The notes below the pieces were generated by a model. The model saw nothing but the letters and a program-made list of their open reading frames with translations, had not been told where the DNA came from and did no database searches. From contig JAJPIM010000030.1 of NCBI GenBank assembly GCA_021324775.1, positions 1 to 64,000 on the forward strand: a stretch of 64,000 bases of DNA, in the 5' to 3' direction. The DNA comes from Gemmatimonadota bacterium (GTDB lineage Bacteria > Gemmatimonadota > Gemmatimonadetes > Gemmatimonadales > Gemmatimonadaceae). Below, piece by piece: positions 50,931 through 59,779 of the stretch (the stretch's first letter is position 1; the number at the start of each line of letters is the position of its first letter). The position numbers and the translations under genes are program-made.

Positions 50931-51953
50931 GTGACGCATCCGGGCTGGCTTCTCGTAGGCGTGACTGTCCTGGTGACGCCAGCGGCTGCCTGGGCGCAGA
51001 CCGCTACGGATTCGTTGGCTGTGCATTGGAACGAGGGGGCGGCGGACTGCAAGATCAATCCTCCGCCACCGCTCGAGACGCACGCGATCGGCGGGATGAC
51101 GTACATCCTGCGGGAGAGCCTGTGCGCGACATACGAAGCGCCATTCATGTATCTGCTGATCGGCTCGGCCCGGGCGATGCTGATCGACGATGGCGACGTG
51201 GCGGACCCGGCGAAGGTGCCGCTCGCGCAGACCGTGCTGAGGCTATTGCCCGGAACCGGCTCATCGCGGCTGCCGTTGCTGGTCGTCCACACGCACCGGC
51301 ACCTCGATCATCGCGCGGGTGATGGGCAGTTCGCGTCCCTGCCGAACGTGGAGGTGGTGGGCTACGACACCGGAAGCGTCAGACGGTTCTATCACTTTAC
51401 TGATTGGCCGAACGGTGTCGCTCAGATCGAGCTTGGGGGACGAACCGTCGATGTGATACCGACGCCGGGGCACAACGAGACGCACGTGTCGTTCTACGAC
51501 CGCAATACGACCCTGTTCTTCTCCGGCGATTTCATGATGCCGGGGCGCTTGCTGATCGACGATGCGGACGCCGAGCGGGCGAGCGCGAAGCGGGTTGCCG
51601 CTTTTGTGCGCGATCGGCCGGTCCGTGCCGTGCTGGGTGGCCACATCGAGCTTGATACCGCGGGGGCGACCTTTTCGTGGGGATCGCACTACCATCCTGG
51701 CGAGCATGCGTTGGCGATGACGAAGGCTGATCTGCTCGCGCTGCCTGCGGCGGCCGAGTCCTTTAACGGCTTTTACACCCGCAGCGGTCCGTTTCTCATG
51801 ATCAACAGCATCCGCGTGCTGATCGCAGAGGCGATCGCGCTGTTCGTGGTGCTGGTGGCGTTGATCGTGGCGGTGGTTTTTCTGGTCCGGCGCCGCCGGG
51901 CGGCGCGCGGGATATCCGCTACCGGCGTGCGGCTGCCTCCGCCGACCGTGTAG
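50931..51953 (+). CDS. Metallo-beta-lactamase-fold hydrolase with C-terminal membrane helix
   Basis: 340 residues, GTG 50931. Signal peptide (VGVTVLVTPAAAWAQ). Metal motif HTHRHLDHRAG (His120, His122, His124, Asp126, His127), then His in PTPGHNETHVSFYD, FSGDFMMPG and GGHIELDTAG. A membrane helix near the C-terminus (VLIAEAIALFVVLVALIVAV) and an Arg-rich tail follow. Anchored in the inner membrane facing the periplasm. The substrate (lactone, lactam, phosphodiester) is unclear. Confidence 0.83.
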   Translation: MTHPGWLLVGVTVLVTPAAAWAQTATDSLAVHWNEGAADCKINPPPPLETHAIGGMTYILRESLCATYEAPFMYLLIGSARAMLIDDGDVADPAKVPLAQTVLRLLPGTGSSRLPLLVVHTHRHLDHRAGDGQFASLPNVEVVGYDTGSVRRFYHFTDWPNGVAQIELGGRTVDVIPTPGHNETHVSFYDRNTTLFFSGDFMMPGRLLIDDADAERASAKRVAAFVRDRPVRAVLGGHIELDTAGATFSWGSHYHPGEHALAMTKADLLALPAAAESFNGFYTRSGPFLMINSIRVLIAEAIALFVVLVALIVAVVFLVRRRRAARGISATGVRLPPPTV

Positions 51954-52494
51954 GGTCGGCGCCCTGCCAGGTGACGTCGGCGGTCGGCCCGTATGTCGGG
52001 GGGACCTGGCGGTTCATGAGGCGGAGATAGACCGAGAGCTGCGTGCGGTGGTGGGCGGTGTGCAGCACGCGGCGCCAGAAGACCCAGATGCGCTCGCGGC
52101 GGACATCGAAGAACGGGACCTGTTCGAGCCACCAGGACTCCGTGGCCGCGGCGAGCGTGGGGAGACGAGCGCGGGCGAGATGTACGTATCGCGACGTCAC
52201 CTCTCCGATCGAGAGCGCGGGTGGGAGGAGTTCCGCGGCGGGCGGTTCGGGTGCGCCGAGGAATTCCCCGAAGAACCGGCGTTCGGAGAGCACCTGGTGT
52301 TTCAGAATGTCGCCGACGGTGCTGGCGCGTTCATGCGGGCGAAACGTGAGATCCGCGTCGGTGAACGAATGCCAGATCGCGGCGACCTTGTTGGTTTCGC
52401 TCGCGTAGGTGTCGAGGATGTGCTGCGCGAAGGGCAGGATGGCGCGCGGCACGTCGGCGTCCGCGATCTCGGTGTGCGGGTACGTCATCGCCAT
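51919..52494 (-). CDS. DinB-family protein
   Basis: 191 residues. Metal His: one in ILKHQVLSERRFFG, two in LHTAHHRTQLSVYLR, all where DinB proteins have them, plus WHSFTDADLTFRP near the front. Converges with and overlaps the MBL gene end by 35 bases. Function as a metal-dependent hydrolase or thiol transferase is family-level only. Confidence 0.82.
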   Translation of the reverse strand: MAMTYPHTEIADADVPRAILPFAQHILDTYASETNKVAAIWHSFTDADLTFRPHERASTVGDILKHQVLSERRFFGEFLGAPEPPAAELLPPALSIGEVTSRYVHLARARLPTLAAATESWWLEQVPFFDVRRERIWVFWRRVLHTAHHRTQLSVYLRLMNRQVPPTYGPTADVTWQGADPTRSAEAAARR

Positions 52495-52598
52495 TGGCCG
52501 TCACCTCGCTGGTTCAGGGGATCGTCCTGAACCGGCAAGATACACCGCACGATATCGTCATGTCTGGCGAGCCGCCCGTCAGGGCCCCCGTCAGAGGG

Positions 52599-53504
52599 TC
52601 ACGAGCCGGGCGGGGTCGTGGGGCATTGGCCGTTGCCCAGGAGGAAATTGAGTGCAGCGGGCAGCCGCGCGCGCCAGGCCTGCTCATCGTGCTCGGCATC
52701 AGGGACAACCCAGTAGCAGGTTCGGGTCTGGGGGGAGTGGGCGGTGATGAGATCTGCGAGTGTCCTGGCATTGGTGACCATTTCCTGGTGGTCCTCCGGA
52801 GTCGAGAACTCGTTGGTCCCTACCCCGATGTACACACGGGCGGGCCACGTCCTGGTGGTGTCCGCCGCGTGGAGCAGGGCCTGGTCGCTGATGTGGAGGG
52901 ACGGGCTTTCGAGGAGGAGGAGACCATAGTGACCGGGGCGTGCCATCACCGTGTAGAGGGCGATGGCTCCGCCGTACGACATACCGGCGAGGCCCGTGTA
53001 CGCGGCGTCGCTCCGCACGCGGTACCGCGCCTCTATGAGCGGCCGCACCTCACTTTCGAGGAAGCGAGGAAAGAGTTTGCCATGCGGCTCCGGCATTGGC
53101 GGGTTCCAACGTGCGGGCGCGTCGGGGTATGGGAGGTATTCGTCGGCGCGATCGCGCGCGGGCGCCTGCGATTCCTTGGTGGATCCGCCGTCGTCGATCA
53201 TGACGAAGACCGTGGGCGGGATGGTGCCCTGCCCTGTCAGGGCCGCGGCAATGCTCTCGAGCCGGCGCCCGCGCTGTGCGGAGATGCCGTCAGTGAAATA
53301 GAAGACCGGATATCGCCTGGACATCATCTGCGGATCGTCGTAGCCGGGGGGGACCCAGATGCGCAGGAGGCGCGTATTGTGGAAGATCGAACTGTGCAGC
53401 GTGAGTGTGTCGCTGCGCGCTGGGGATTGCGGGTGCGTGGTGGCTGGGGCGAGCGACATCGCGAGCGCTACCACCACGCTCAGCCTTTTTCGAACCTCTC
53501 CCAT
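52599..53504 (-). CDS. Secreted alpha/beta-hydrolase, esterase D/IroE-like
   Basis: 301 residues. Signal peptide (VVALAMSLAPATTHPQ). Nucleophile motif GLAGMSYGG (Ser in GMSYGG), oxyanion region VFVMIDDGG and RYPVFYFTDG; the catalytic His lies near VPDAEHDEQAW. Closest to putative carbohydrate esterases and to enterobactin esterase-type proteins. No siderophore genes are near. Confidence 0.83.
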   Translation of the reverse strand: MGEVRKRLSVVVALAMSLAPATTHPQSPARSDTLTLHSSIFHNTRLLRIWVPPGYDDPQMMSRRYPVFYFTDGISAQRGRRLESIAAALTGQGTIPPTVFVMIDDGGSTKESQAPARDRADEYLPYPDAPARWNPPMPEPHGKLFPRFLESEVRPLIEARYRVRSDAAYTGLAGMSYGGAIALYTVMARPGHYGLLLLESPSLHISDQALLHAADTTRTWPARVYIGVGTNEFSTPEDHQEMVTNARTLADLITAHSPQTRTCYWVVPDAEHDEQAWRARLPAALNFLLGNGQCPTTPPGS

Positions 53505-53633
53505 TCGGAACTCCGTCGGCAGGCGTTACTAGCGATCTGATGCGGGGCACCGATCGTTAGTGACCAATTCTGCCTCGTGGGTTCGATCCGGCTCGTTGGC
53601 CGTTCGTCCTAACTGGCGGGACTCCGCTCTTGT

Positions 53634-53659
53634 TAATGTAGCTACAGGTAGCTACATTA
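53634..53659. promoter_or_regulatory. 26-bp perfect palindrome, operator of the Phd/PIN operon
   Basis: TAATGTAGCTAC - AG - GTAGCTACATTA, 12-bp perfect arms, ending five bases before the antitoxin ATG. It contains GTAGCTAC twice. No room is left for a ribosome site, so transcript start and repressor site may coincide. Confidence 0.78.
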
Positions 53660-53664
53660 CGCGC

Positions 53665-53964
53665 ATGATCCGAGCTGGCATTCGCGATCTCAAGAACAAC
53701 CTCAGCCGCTACATCAAGCGGCTGAGGGTCGAGAAACGCATTGTCGTCACCGATCGTGGCGAAGTGGTCGCCGAGCTGCGTCTCCCGGAGACGAGCGCCG
53801 GCGATCCGCGCGCTCAGCGCTACGCGGAGCTAGTCGCCGCCGGCGTGATACGTCCTGCGATGGACACCGGCGACCCGCTCGCTGACTGGCCCTCCGCGGA
53901 AGAACTTTCGCTGCCCGCCGGTACGGTGACGGCGCTGATTGACGAGGACCGCGACGATCGCTAG
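53665..53964 (+). CDS. Phd/YefM-type antitoxin
   Basis: 99 residues from ATG 53665. N-terminal DNA-binding dimer domain: IRAGIRDLKNNLSRYIKRLR, KRIVVTDRGEVVAELRLPE. The C-terminal helical part is acidic (AEELSLPAGTVTALIDEDRD). Overlaps the PIN toxin frame. A long palindrome directly upstream supports autorepression. Confidence 0.83.
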   Translation: MIRAGIRDLKNNLSRYIKRLRVEKRIVVTDRGEVVAELRLPETSAGDPRAQRYAELVAAGVIRPAMDTGDPLADWPSAEELSLPAGTVTALIDEDRDDR

Positions 53965-54430
53965 GAAGACGATCGCTAAGAACTTGAGCGCCCGTCGTAG
54001 CGGCATCCCCCGCCCGACGACGACGTACATCGAGACGAGCGCGCTGCTCGCTGCCTTGCTGGAGCAGGACATCGCGGCTCAGCAGATGCTGCGTGCTCCC
54101 GGCCGCCGGGTCACGTCTGCCCTGACGTTCGCGGAGGCGAATCGGGGCGTGGTACGGGCTCGCGTAACCGGACGGCTGACTGCAATACAGGAGCGCCGGG
54201 CGATTCAGGCGTTAGAGACCTTCGCTGCGCGGTGCGATGTCGTCGGTATTGCGGCCCCTGTTCTCGAACGAGCCGGGCGTCCATTTCCGATCGAACCGAT
54301 TCGGACACTGGATGCCATCCGCCTCGCCACTGTCGAGTTGCTCGGGGATCAGCCGCAGTTCGTGACGGTTCTCACGCGCAACACGAAGGTTCGCGACAAC
54401 GCACGCGCTCTCGGGTTCGCTATTGCGTAA
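53939..54430 (+). CDS. PIN-domain ribonuclease toxin
   Basis: 163 residues if started at TTG 53939; TTG 53984 is a shorter choice. PIN motif TTYIETSALLAALLEQD with Glu for the usual first Asp, as in several PIN toxins, then Glu in LTFAEANRG, Asp in TLDAIRLATVE. The last acidic residue is in the VTVLTRNTKVRDNA stretch. Stop lies within the end of the next gene on the other strand (11-base overlap). Confidence 0.83.
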   Translation: MTRTATIARKTIAKNLSARRSGIPRPTTTYIETSALLAALLEQDIAAQQMLRAPGRRVTSALTFAEANRGVVRARVTGRLTAIQERRAIQALETFAARCDVVGIAAPVLERAGRPFPIEPIRTLDAIRLATVELLGDQPQFVTVLTRNTKVRDNARALGFAIA

Positions 54431-54881
54431 CCGTCAGATTTACGGTCAAGGTCCCCGTCGGCGGGCTCGCGGCCACGCCACTCACGTTCACCACGGCGGA
54501 ATAGCTCCCAGCGGGGACGGTCGCGGCGTCGGCCACGAGGTTGAGCGCTGTCGGCGCGTCGGCCGTGGCCAACGTGGCCGTGAGCCAACCGGACGCGCCG
54601 GCCGAGTAGGCGCCGACTGCGGCGTCCAGGCCGTCGAGCGTACCACCCCCGCCATTTTTTACCGTCACGGCCCCCGAGGCGCTCCCTCCTGCCACAGCCG
54701 TCAACGTGATGCTGGCCGGCGAGAACACGATTTTTGGCTTGGGTGACGTGGAACTACAGGCCGATACGCCGAGAAGTACCGCACCAATCGCGAACACCGG
54801 CACATAGGGGCGCCGACGGCCCGGCAACGGCGGGCTGGCGCGCTCCGAATGAACGCGGCCCGAGGCTGAGGCGGCAGGCAT
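54420..54881 (-). CDS. Lipoprotein with BACON/Ig-like repeats
   Basis: 153 residues from ATG 54881 (GGAG nine bases upstream). Lipobox VLLGVSACSS. The mature part is a beta-sandwich repeat with AVAGGSASGAVTVKNGGGGT and PAGSYSAVVNVSGVAASPPT, similar to BACON/Ig-like carbohydrate-adhesion domains. Probably an outer-membrane surface protein. Convergent with the PIN toxin. Confidence 0.75.
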   Translation of the reverse strand: MPAASASGRVHSERASPPLPGRRRPYVPVFAIGAVLLGVSACSSTSPKPKIVFSPASITLTAVAGGSASGAVTVKNGGGGTLDGLDAAVGAYSAGASGWLTATLATADAPTALNLVADAATVPAGSYSAVVNVSGVAASPPTGTLTVNLTVTQ

Positions 54882-55172
54882 CACGAAGATCTCCGGTTTG
54901 CCAACATGGGCTCCTGTTCCGACACGTACACGCGTACGAATGCAGATTGCGGGCCGCGGCGCTGCGAGTGAGTCTCGGCCACGCGGATTCGCAGAGCGTA
55001 CTCGACCATCGCGTGATTGCCGGAATGGAGTTCGGGACTCAGATTCCGTGGCACACCCAAAGGCTAGGCGGCAAATTCTCGTTGCCGACGCTGCCCGGTC
55101 GCGCACGGTCATGCCTCGATGCTTCGCGTCGGAGGCGTCGCTGTCTAACTCTCACTCCGTGGCCATCGCCCC

Positions 55173-56411
55173 ATGAGTGTGCCGGATTGCCCCCTGGCGG
55201 CAGTCTTTGCTGCGCTTCTCCGCGACTCGCGGATGGAGCTCACGGGCCGATGGCTCGAGCGCATCGCCGGCCGAGTGGCTCTCGAAGCGCAACGAATCTT
55301 CCCGACGGAAGGTCTGCTCGACCACATGCCACTCCTCATCGACGGGATCGCCAACTTCATCGAGCAGCCGGAGGAGCTGATTCTCGCCGACGCCGGGGTC
55401 GTCTCGCACGCCCGGGAGCTTGGCGCGCTCCGCCACGAACAAGGGTTCAGCGAGCAGGAGATCCTCAAGGAGTTCGAGCTGCTGGGGAGCATCCTGTTCG
55501 CGTTCCTCATCCGGGCAGCCGACGAGATCGACATGCCGTGCAGCCGCGCCGAGATCCTCGGCTGTGCCCAGCGCCTCTTCCAGGCCGTCGTTCTCGTCCA
55601 GCAAGCGGCGACGATGCGCTTCCTCGAACTGGCCAAGGCCCAGGTCAGCGAGCGGGAGGAGCGACTTCGCGGGTTCGACCGTGCGCTCACGCACGAGATG
55701 CGGAACAGAATTGGCGCGACACTCGGCGCCGGCCAGTTGCTCCAGATAGCCGACCTCCCGGCCGACCGGCGCACTGGACTGGCGGCGGTCGTTGTCCGGA
55801 ACGCTAACGCCATGCGCCTCGTCTTGGAGAACTTGCTGGAGCTTTCCCGGGTGGATCCGAACTCGCGCCACGAGCGCCGGGTGTCGCTGCGTGCGGCGGC
55901 GGCCGAGGTCGTGCGGCAACTTCGAGACGCGGCGACAGCCGCCGGCGTGGAGGTGCGGCTGTCCTCCGATCTGCCCCCTGTCGAGACAAACGCCGCGGCG
56001 GTCGAGTTGTGCCTCACGAACCTCGTGTCGAATGGGATCAAATATGCCGATCAATCCAAGCCGCGGCGGTGGGTAGCGGTCGGCGCCCGCGTGGAGTGGA
56101 GCGATGGCGCCCCCGTCGAAGTTCTCGTCGAAGTACGCGACAACGGACGGGGAGTGCCGGAAGCCGCCCGGGCGCGGCTGTTCGAACGGTTCTTCCGCGC
56201 TCACGAATCGGCATTGCCAGAGGTCGAGGGGACGGGGCTGGGGCTAAGCCTCGTGCGTGACGTCGTCGAGAGCTTGGGTGGGCGTGTCTGGACTGAGCAC
56301 CCCGGCGAGGGCGTTGTGTTCGGCTTCGCATTGCCTTGCCGCAGGATGGCCGACGCTACTCTGCTCACCGATGACGCCAGCGTCTCCACTTCGTCGGCGG
56401 AGCCGCACTGA
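55173..56411 (+). CDS. Sensor histidine kinase with RsbRD-type N-terminus
   Basis: 412 residues. Residues 5-150 form an all-helical globin-like RsbR/D sensor (LLRDSRMELTGRWLERIAGR, GLLDHMPLLIDGIANFIEQP). The dimerisation and phosphoacceptor helix holds His174 in RALTHEMRNRIGA. ATPase boxes: N in CLTNLVSNGIKYAD, G1 DNGRGV, F box RLFERFFRAHE and G2 GTGLGLSLVRD. No membrane helices, so cytosolic. No response regulator is adjacent; partners must be elsewhere. Confidence 0.88.
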   Translation: MSVPDCPLAAVFAALLRDSRMELTGRWLERIAGRVALEAQRIFPTEGLLDHMPLLIDGIANFIEQPEELILADAGVVSHARELGALRHEQGFSEQEILKEFELLGSILFAFLIRAADEIDMPCSRAEILGCAQRLFQAVVLVQQAATMRFLELAKAQVSEREERLRGFDRALTHEMRNRIGATLGAGQLLQIADLPADRRTGLAAVVVRNANAMRLVLENLLELSRVDPNSRHERRVSLRAAAAEVVRQLRDAATAAGVEVRLSSDLPPVETNAAAVELCLTNLVSNGIKYADQSKPRRWVAVGARVEWSDGAPVEVLVEVRDNGRGVPEAARARLFERFFRAHESALPEVEGTGLGLSLVRDVVESLGGRVWTEHPGEGVVFGFALPCRRMADATLLTDDASVSTSSAEPH

Positions 56412-56508
56412 GCGGTGCCGTAGCGCGCCGTGGATGAGCGTCGGCCGCGACACGCGCACGCCCGCTCAGGTGAGATACGGGCCGGTGAATGCTGGACCGC
56501 GGCGACCT

Positions 56509-57270
56509 TCAGTCCGCGACCCCGCCGCCGTCCACCACGAGAGCGGCGCCGGTCATGAACGACGCGTCGTCGGAGGCGAGAAAGAGGACGGATTTCGCGA
56601 TTTCGTCCGGGGTACCGATCCGGCCCATCGGCCGCTCGGCGCAACTCGCGAGATACGCATCGAGGTCCATGCCGCGCTTCTGCGCGTCGTCCGGCAGCAT
56701 CGGTGTGTCGACGTCGCCCGGGCAGATGCAATTCACGCGGATCCCCTGTTTCGCGTGGTCGATCGCCATCGCCTTGGCCATCACGATCAGACCGCCCTTG
56801 GCGGCGCAGTAGGCGGCACCGAGCGCGCCGCCGACGATGCCCCATCCCGAGCTGTTGTGAATCACGACGCCGCGGTGCTGCGCGATCATGACCGGGATCG
56901 TGTACTTCGACATCAGGAACGCGCCTTTGAGGCTGACATCGATCGTGTCATCCCATTCCTGTTCCGTGCAATCAGGGACCGTCTTCGGGAAAAAGACGCC
57001 GGCGTTGTTGAAGAGGATGTCGATGCGGCCGAACGCCTTCACCGTGGCGTCCACGGCTCGCTTGCAATCGATCGCCACACGCACGTCGGCTGGCACGAAG
57101 ATGGCCGCGCCGCCGTCGCGGGTGATCTCGTCCACGACAGCCTGTCCTCGTGACGCATCGCGTCCCGTAATCGCGATCCGCGCGCCTTCGCGCGCGAACA
57201 GCCGCGCTGTCGCTTTGCCGATCCCTGATGTGCCGCCCGTGATCAGGGCGACCCGTGCGTCCAATCGCAT
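56509..57270 (-). CDS. Short-chain dehydrogenase/reductase
   Basis: 253 residues from ATG 57270; upstream residues of the longest frame are unrelated. Rossmann TGGTSGIG at 11-18, NNAGVFFPK, catalytic Ser/Tyr/Lys in HNSSGWGIVGGALGAAYCAA with Lys next, and VNCICPGDVDTPM. Closest in style to 3-oxoacyl-ACP reductase/glucose dehydrogenase-like SDRs. Single gene. Confidence 0.88.
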   Translation of the reverse strand: MRLDARVALITGGTSGIGKATARLFAREGARIAITGRDASRGQAVVDEITRDGGAAIFVPADVRVAIDCKRAVDATVKAFGRIDILFNNAGVFFPKTVPDCTEQEWDDTIDVSLKGAFLMSKYTIPVMIAQHRGVVIHNSSGWGIVGGALGAAYCAAKGGLIVMAKAMAIDHAKQGIRVNCICPGDVDTPMLPDDAQKRGMDLDAYLASCAERPMGRIGTPDEIAKSVLFLASDDASFMTGAALVVDGGGVAD

Positions 57271-57384
57271 CGTCCGGCGCCTCCGCCGAGTGAGTGTGCC
57301 GGATGATCGCACCCGGCGTTGTGGGTTGCCAGCCGGCGGTGGTGCCGGCGCGCGGCGACGGGGGCTGATAGATTGCGCGGCCTG

Positions 57385-58395
57385 ATGCCCGACGTGATGC
57401 CTGACGTGATGCCGCGCGACACGCCCAAGCCCCAGCCGGATCGCCCGGACCGGGTGCACGTGTCGCGCGTGCGGGTGATCGCGGGATTCGCGGTTATCTA
57501 CCTCGTCTGGGGATCCACGTATCTCGCGATCGCGTACGCGGTGCGGTCGCTGCCGCCGGTGCTGACGACGGCGGCCCGGTTCGTGGTGGCGGGCGGGATC
57601 CTGTACGTGTATGCATGGTGGCGGGGCGCGCCGAAGCCGGCGTGGGCTGAGTGGCGGGCGGCAACGGTCGCGGGCGCGGTGCTGGTGGTGGGCGGCACAG
57701 CGACCGTGTGCTGGGCGGAGCAATGGGTGCCATCGGGGCTGACATCCCTGCTCTGCGCGACCGTGCCGTTGTGGTTCGTCCTGCTCGAATGGATGGCTCC
57801 GGGCGGACAGCGGCCGCATGGGCTCGTGGCCGCGGGCGTGGCGCTCGGGCTCATCGGGATAGCGGTGCTGACCAATCCGCTCGGCGAGACGGCGGCGGGC
57901 GGCCGCGCGGTAGTCGCGGCCGCGGTTCTGGTGGTATCGTCGATCCTCTGGGCAGTGGGCTCGCTCTACTCACGTCACGCGGTGCTGCCGGAGTCCGCCG
58001 TGCTGGGGATGGGCATGCAGATGATGACGGGCGGTCTCCTCTGCATTCCGGCGGGTTATCTGATTGGCGAGCACCCGACCGTGGACCTGGCACACGTGCC
58101 GGCGGCGGCGTGGATCGCGGTGGCATTTCTGACATTCGTGGGGTGTCTCGTCGCGTTCACCACGTATCTGTGGCTACTGCGGGTGTCGTCGCCATCGCGC
58201 GTAGCCACCCATGCGTACGTCAATCCCGTCGTGGCCGTGGTGCTGGGGTGGGCCGTCGGTGGCGAGGCGCTGACGGGGCGGATGCTCGTCGCGGCAGCTC
58301 TCATCATCGGCGCGGTGGTGCTGATCACCTCCGGTCAGCAGCGTGTGACGCTCGGGGACGTGGCGCATCCCGGGTTGCCGGTCGAGGCGAGCTGA
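57385..58395 (+). CDS. EamA/DMT-family transporter
   Basis: 336 residues from ATG 57385. Ten membrane helices in two EamA repeats (YLVWGSTYLAIAYAVRSLPP marks repeat 1; ILWAVGSLYSRHAVLPESAV and VNPVVAVVLGWAVGGEAL repeat 2). Probable exporter of amino acids or metabolites, RhtA/YdcZ-like. The start region contains the 12-bp repeat ATGCCYGACGTG twice, giving three possible ATGs (57385, 57397, 57409). Confidence 0.88.
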   Translation: MPDVMPDVMPRDTPKPQPDRPDRVHVSRVRVIAGFAVIYLVWGSTYLAIAYAVRSLPPVLTTAARFVVAGGILYVYAWWRGAPKPAWAEWRAATVAGAVLVVGGTATVCWAEQWVPSGLTSLLCATVPLWFVLLEWMAPGGQRPHGLVAAGVALGLIGIAVLTNPLGETAAGGRAVVAAAVLVVSSILWAVGSLYSRHAVLPESAVLGMGMQMMTGGLLCIPAGYLIGEHPTVDLAHVPAAAWIAVAFLTFVGCLVAFTTYLWLLRVSSPSRVATHAYVNPVVAVVLGWAVGGEALTGRMLVAAALIIGAVVLITSGQQRVTLGDVAHPGLPVEAS

Positions 58396-58422
58396 CATCC
58401 TGCGGTTCCGAGACGAAATCGC

Positions 58423-59031
58423 GTGAGTGGCCGGCCCAAGCAGTACGATCGCGCGTACTTCGATCGGTGGTATCGGGATCCCAGGCGCCGCGTGATATCG
58501 CCCGCGCCGCTGGCACGCCGGGCGTCGTGGGCGATCGCGACCGCGGAGTACGTGCTCGGCCGGCCGTTGCGGACCGTTCTCGACGTCGGGAGCGGCGAGG
58601 GACACTGGGCGCCGGCGATCAAGCGACTGCGGCCGCGCGTCCGATACACAGGAGTCGATCCGAGCGAGTATGTCGTGAGCCGGTACGGCGCGCGCCGGAA
58701 CATCCTGTGCGGCACGATTGCTGCGCTCGACGCGCTGCCGCTCGACGGACCATTCGACCTCGTGCTGTGCTGCGCGATGCTCAACTACCTGGGGCCCGGG
58801 GACGTGACGCGCGGACTGCGGCAGCTCGGCGGGCAGCTTGGCGGAGTGGCGCATATCGAGCTGTTTACGCGAGGGGACCCTGTCGAAGGCGATTTTCGCG
58901 GATGGCGTTGGTATTCCAGGGCGTGGGCCGACCGGGCGTTCCGGCGAGCGGGGCTCGTCGCCATCGGGTTGCAGTGCTATGCCGGCCGCGAGTGTGCACG
59001 CGAGATGTTCGCACTCGAGCGGGTCCGATAG
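58423..59031 (+). CDS. Class I SAM-dependent methyltransferase
   Basis: 202 residues, GTG 58423. Motif I LDVGSGEGHWAP, motif II YTGVDPSEYVVSRYGA, motif IV FDLVLCCAMLNYLGPGDV. The N-terminal YDRAYFDRWYRDPRRRV is a common start for small-molecule methyltransferases. Substrate unknown. Read through from the EamA gene with 27 bp between. Confidence 0.85.
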   Translation: MSGRPKQYDRAYFDRWYRDPRRRVISPAPLARRASWAIATAEYVLGRPLRTVLDVGSGEGHWAPAIKRLRPRVRYTGVDPSEYVVSRYGARRNILCGTIAALDALPLDGPFDLVLCCAMLNYLGPGDVTRGLRQLGGQLGGVAHIELFTRGDPVEGDFRGWRWYSRAWADRAFRRAGLVAIGLQCYAGRECAREMFALERVR

Positions 59032-59128
59032 GGCGGGAACCAAAAGAGAGAGGAGAGACGAGAAAAGGAGTGAGGAGAAACGGATATTCAGGTGACGTAC
59101 TAAGCTGAGATGCTGGGTCTGGATGCGG

Positions 59129-59160
59129 CGGAGGCCGGGTGGCGAACCACCCGGCCTCCG
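59129..59160. terminator. Strong hairpin after the methyltransferase gene
   Basis: Perfect 14-bp stem CGGAGGCCGGGTGG / CCACCCGGCCTCCG with loop CGAA. No T run on either side, so termination may need Rho; it would serve genes on both strands. Confidence 0.6.
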
Positions 59161-59224
59161 TCACATCTCTCACATCGCGTGCGCTACGTCATTCTGTATG
59201 TCGCTGCAGCGTTCCCGCCCGTTG

Positions 59225-59515
59225 TTACCACCCGCGGCGATAGGCGACGCGGGGCCGGAAGTATGGGCGCGGGAACACTCGGAATGCGGGTGCACGGTAG
59301 AAGCGAGGACCCCACGCCACACCACGGTAGAACCACCGATGGTATGCGGGCACCCATACGTAGCCGGGACCAGGCGAGGGAATGACCGCGCTGACATAGA
59401 CGGCCGGCGCACCCACGACGACCCGAGCCGACACTACCTGTGCTGATGCACGGGTTCCCATGACTCCGATAAGGGCGGCGCCGATCGCCAGCGCCATGAG
59501 CGTCTTGCGTACCAT
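59225..59515 (-). CDS. Small secreted protein with aromatic-rich YXW motif
   Basis: 96 residues from ATG 59515, AGGAGG upstream. Signal peptide (LAIGAALIGVMGTRASA). The mature part is Tyr/Trp/Arg/Pro-rich: GPGYVWVPAYHRWFYRG and RVFPRPYFRPRVAYRRG. Similar to YXWXGH repeat-type small proteins of unknown use. Single gene. Confidence 0.72.
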   Translation of the reverse strand: MVRKTLMALAIGAALIGVMGTRASAQVVSARVVVGAPAVYVSAVIPSPGPGYVWVPAYHRWFYRGVAWGPRFYRAPAFRVFPRPYFRPRVAYRRGW

Positions 59516-59779
59516 ACATCCTCCTGAAGCTTGCCAAAAAACTCCGTGAACTCTGATCTGCATCTCGTACACTGGTGGGACGGCGACGGGGGGCCAATGT
59601 TAAGGGGCGTGCGGCGGCGTCAGGTTGCGCCGGGCAATCAGGGGGTCGCCGCCGCCGGAGGGAACGAATTCCGATCTGGCGAGGTAAGGTGCTGAGTAGC
59701 AATCGCTTGTGGTTTGCGGGCCGGCAGACAGGGCCGGGAGCGGGAACGTCCCCCGGGACAGCCGTCATGGGCAACGCAC

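Noticed and set aside
59129-59160. Factor-independent terminator in the strict sense
   Set aside because: The stem is excellent, but neither strand has a T tract; kept only as a hairpin or weak terminator.
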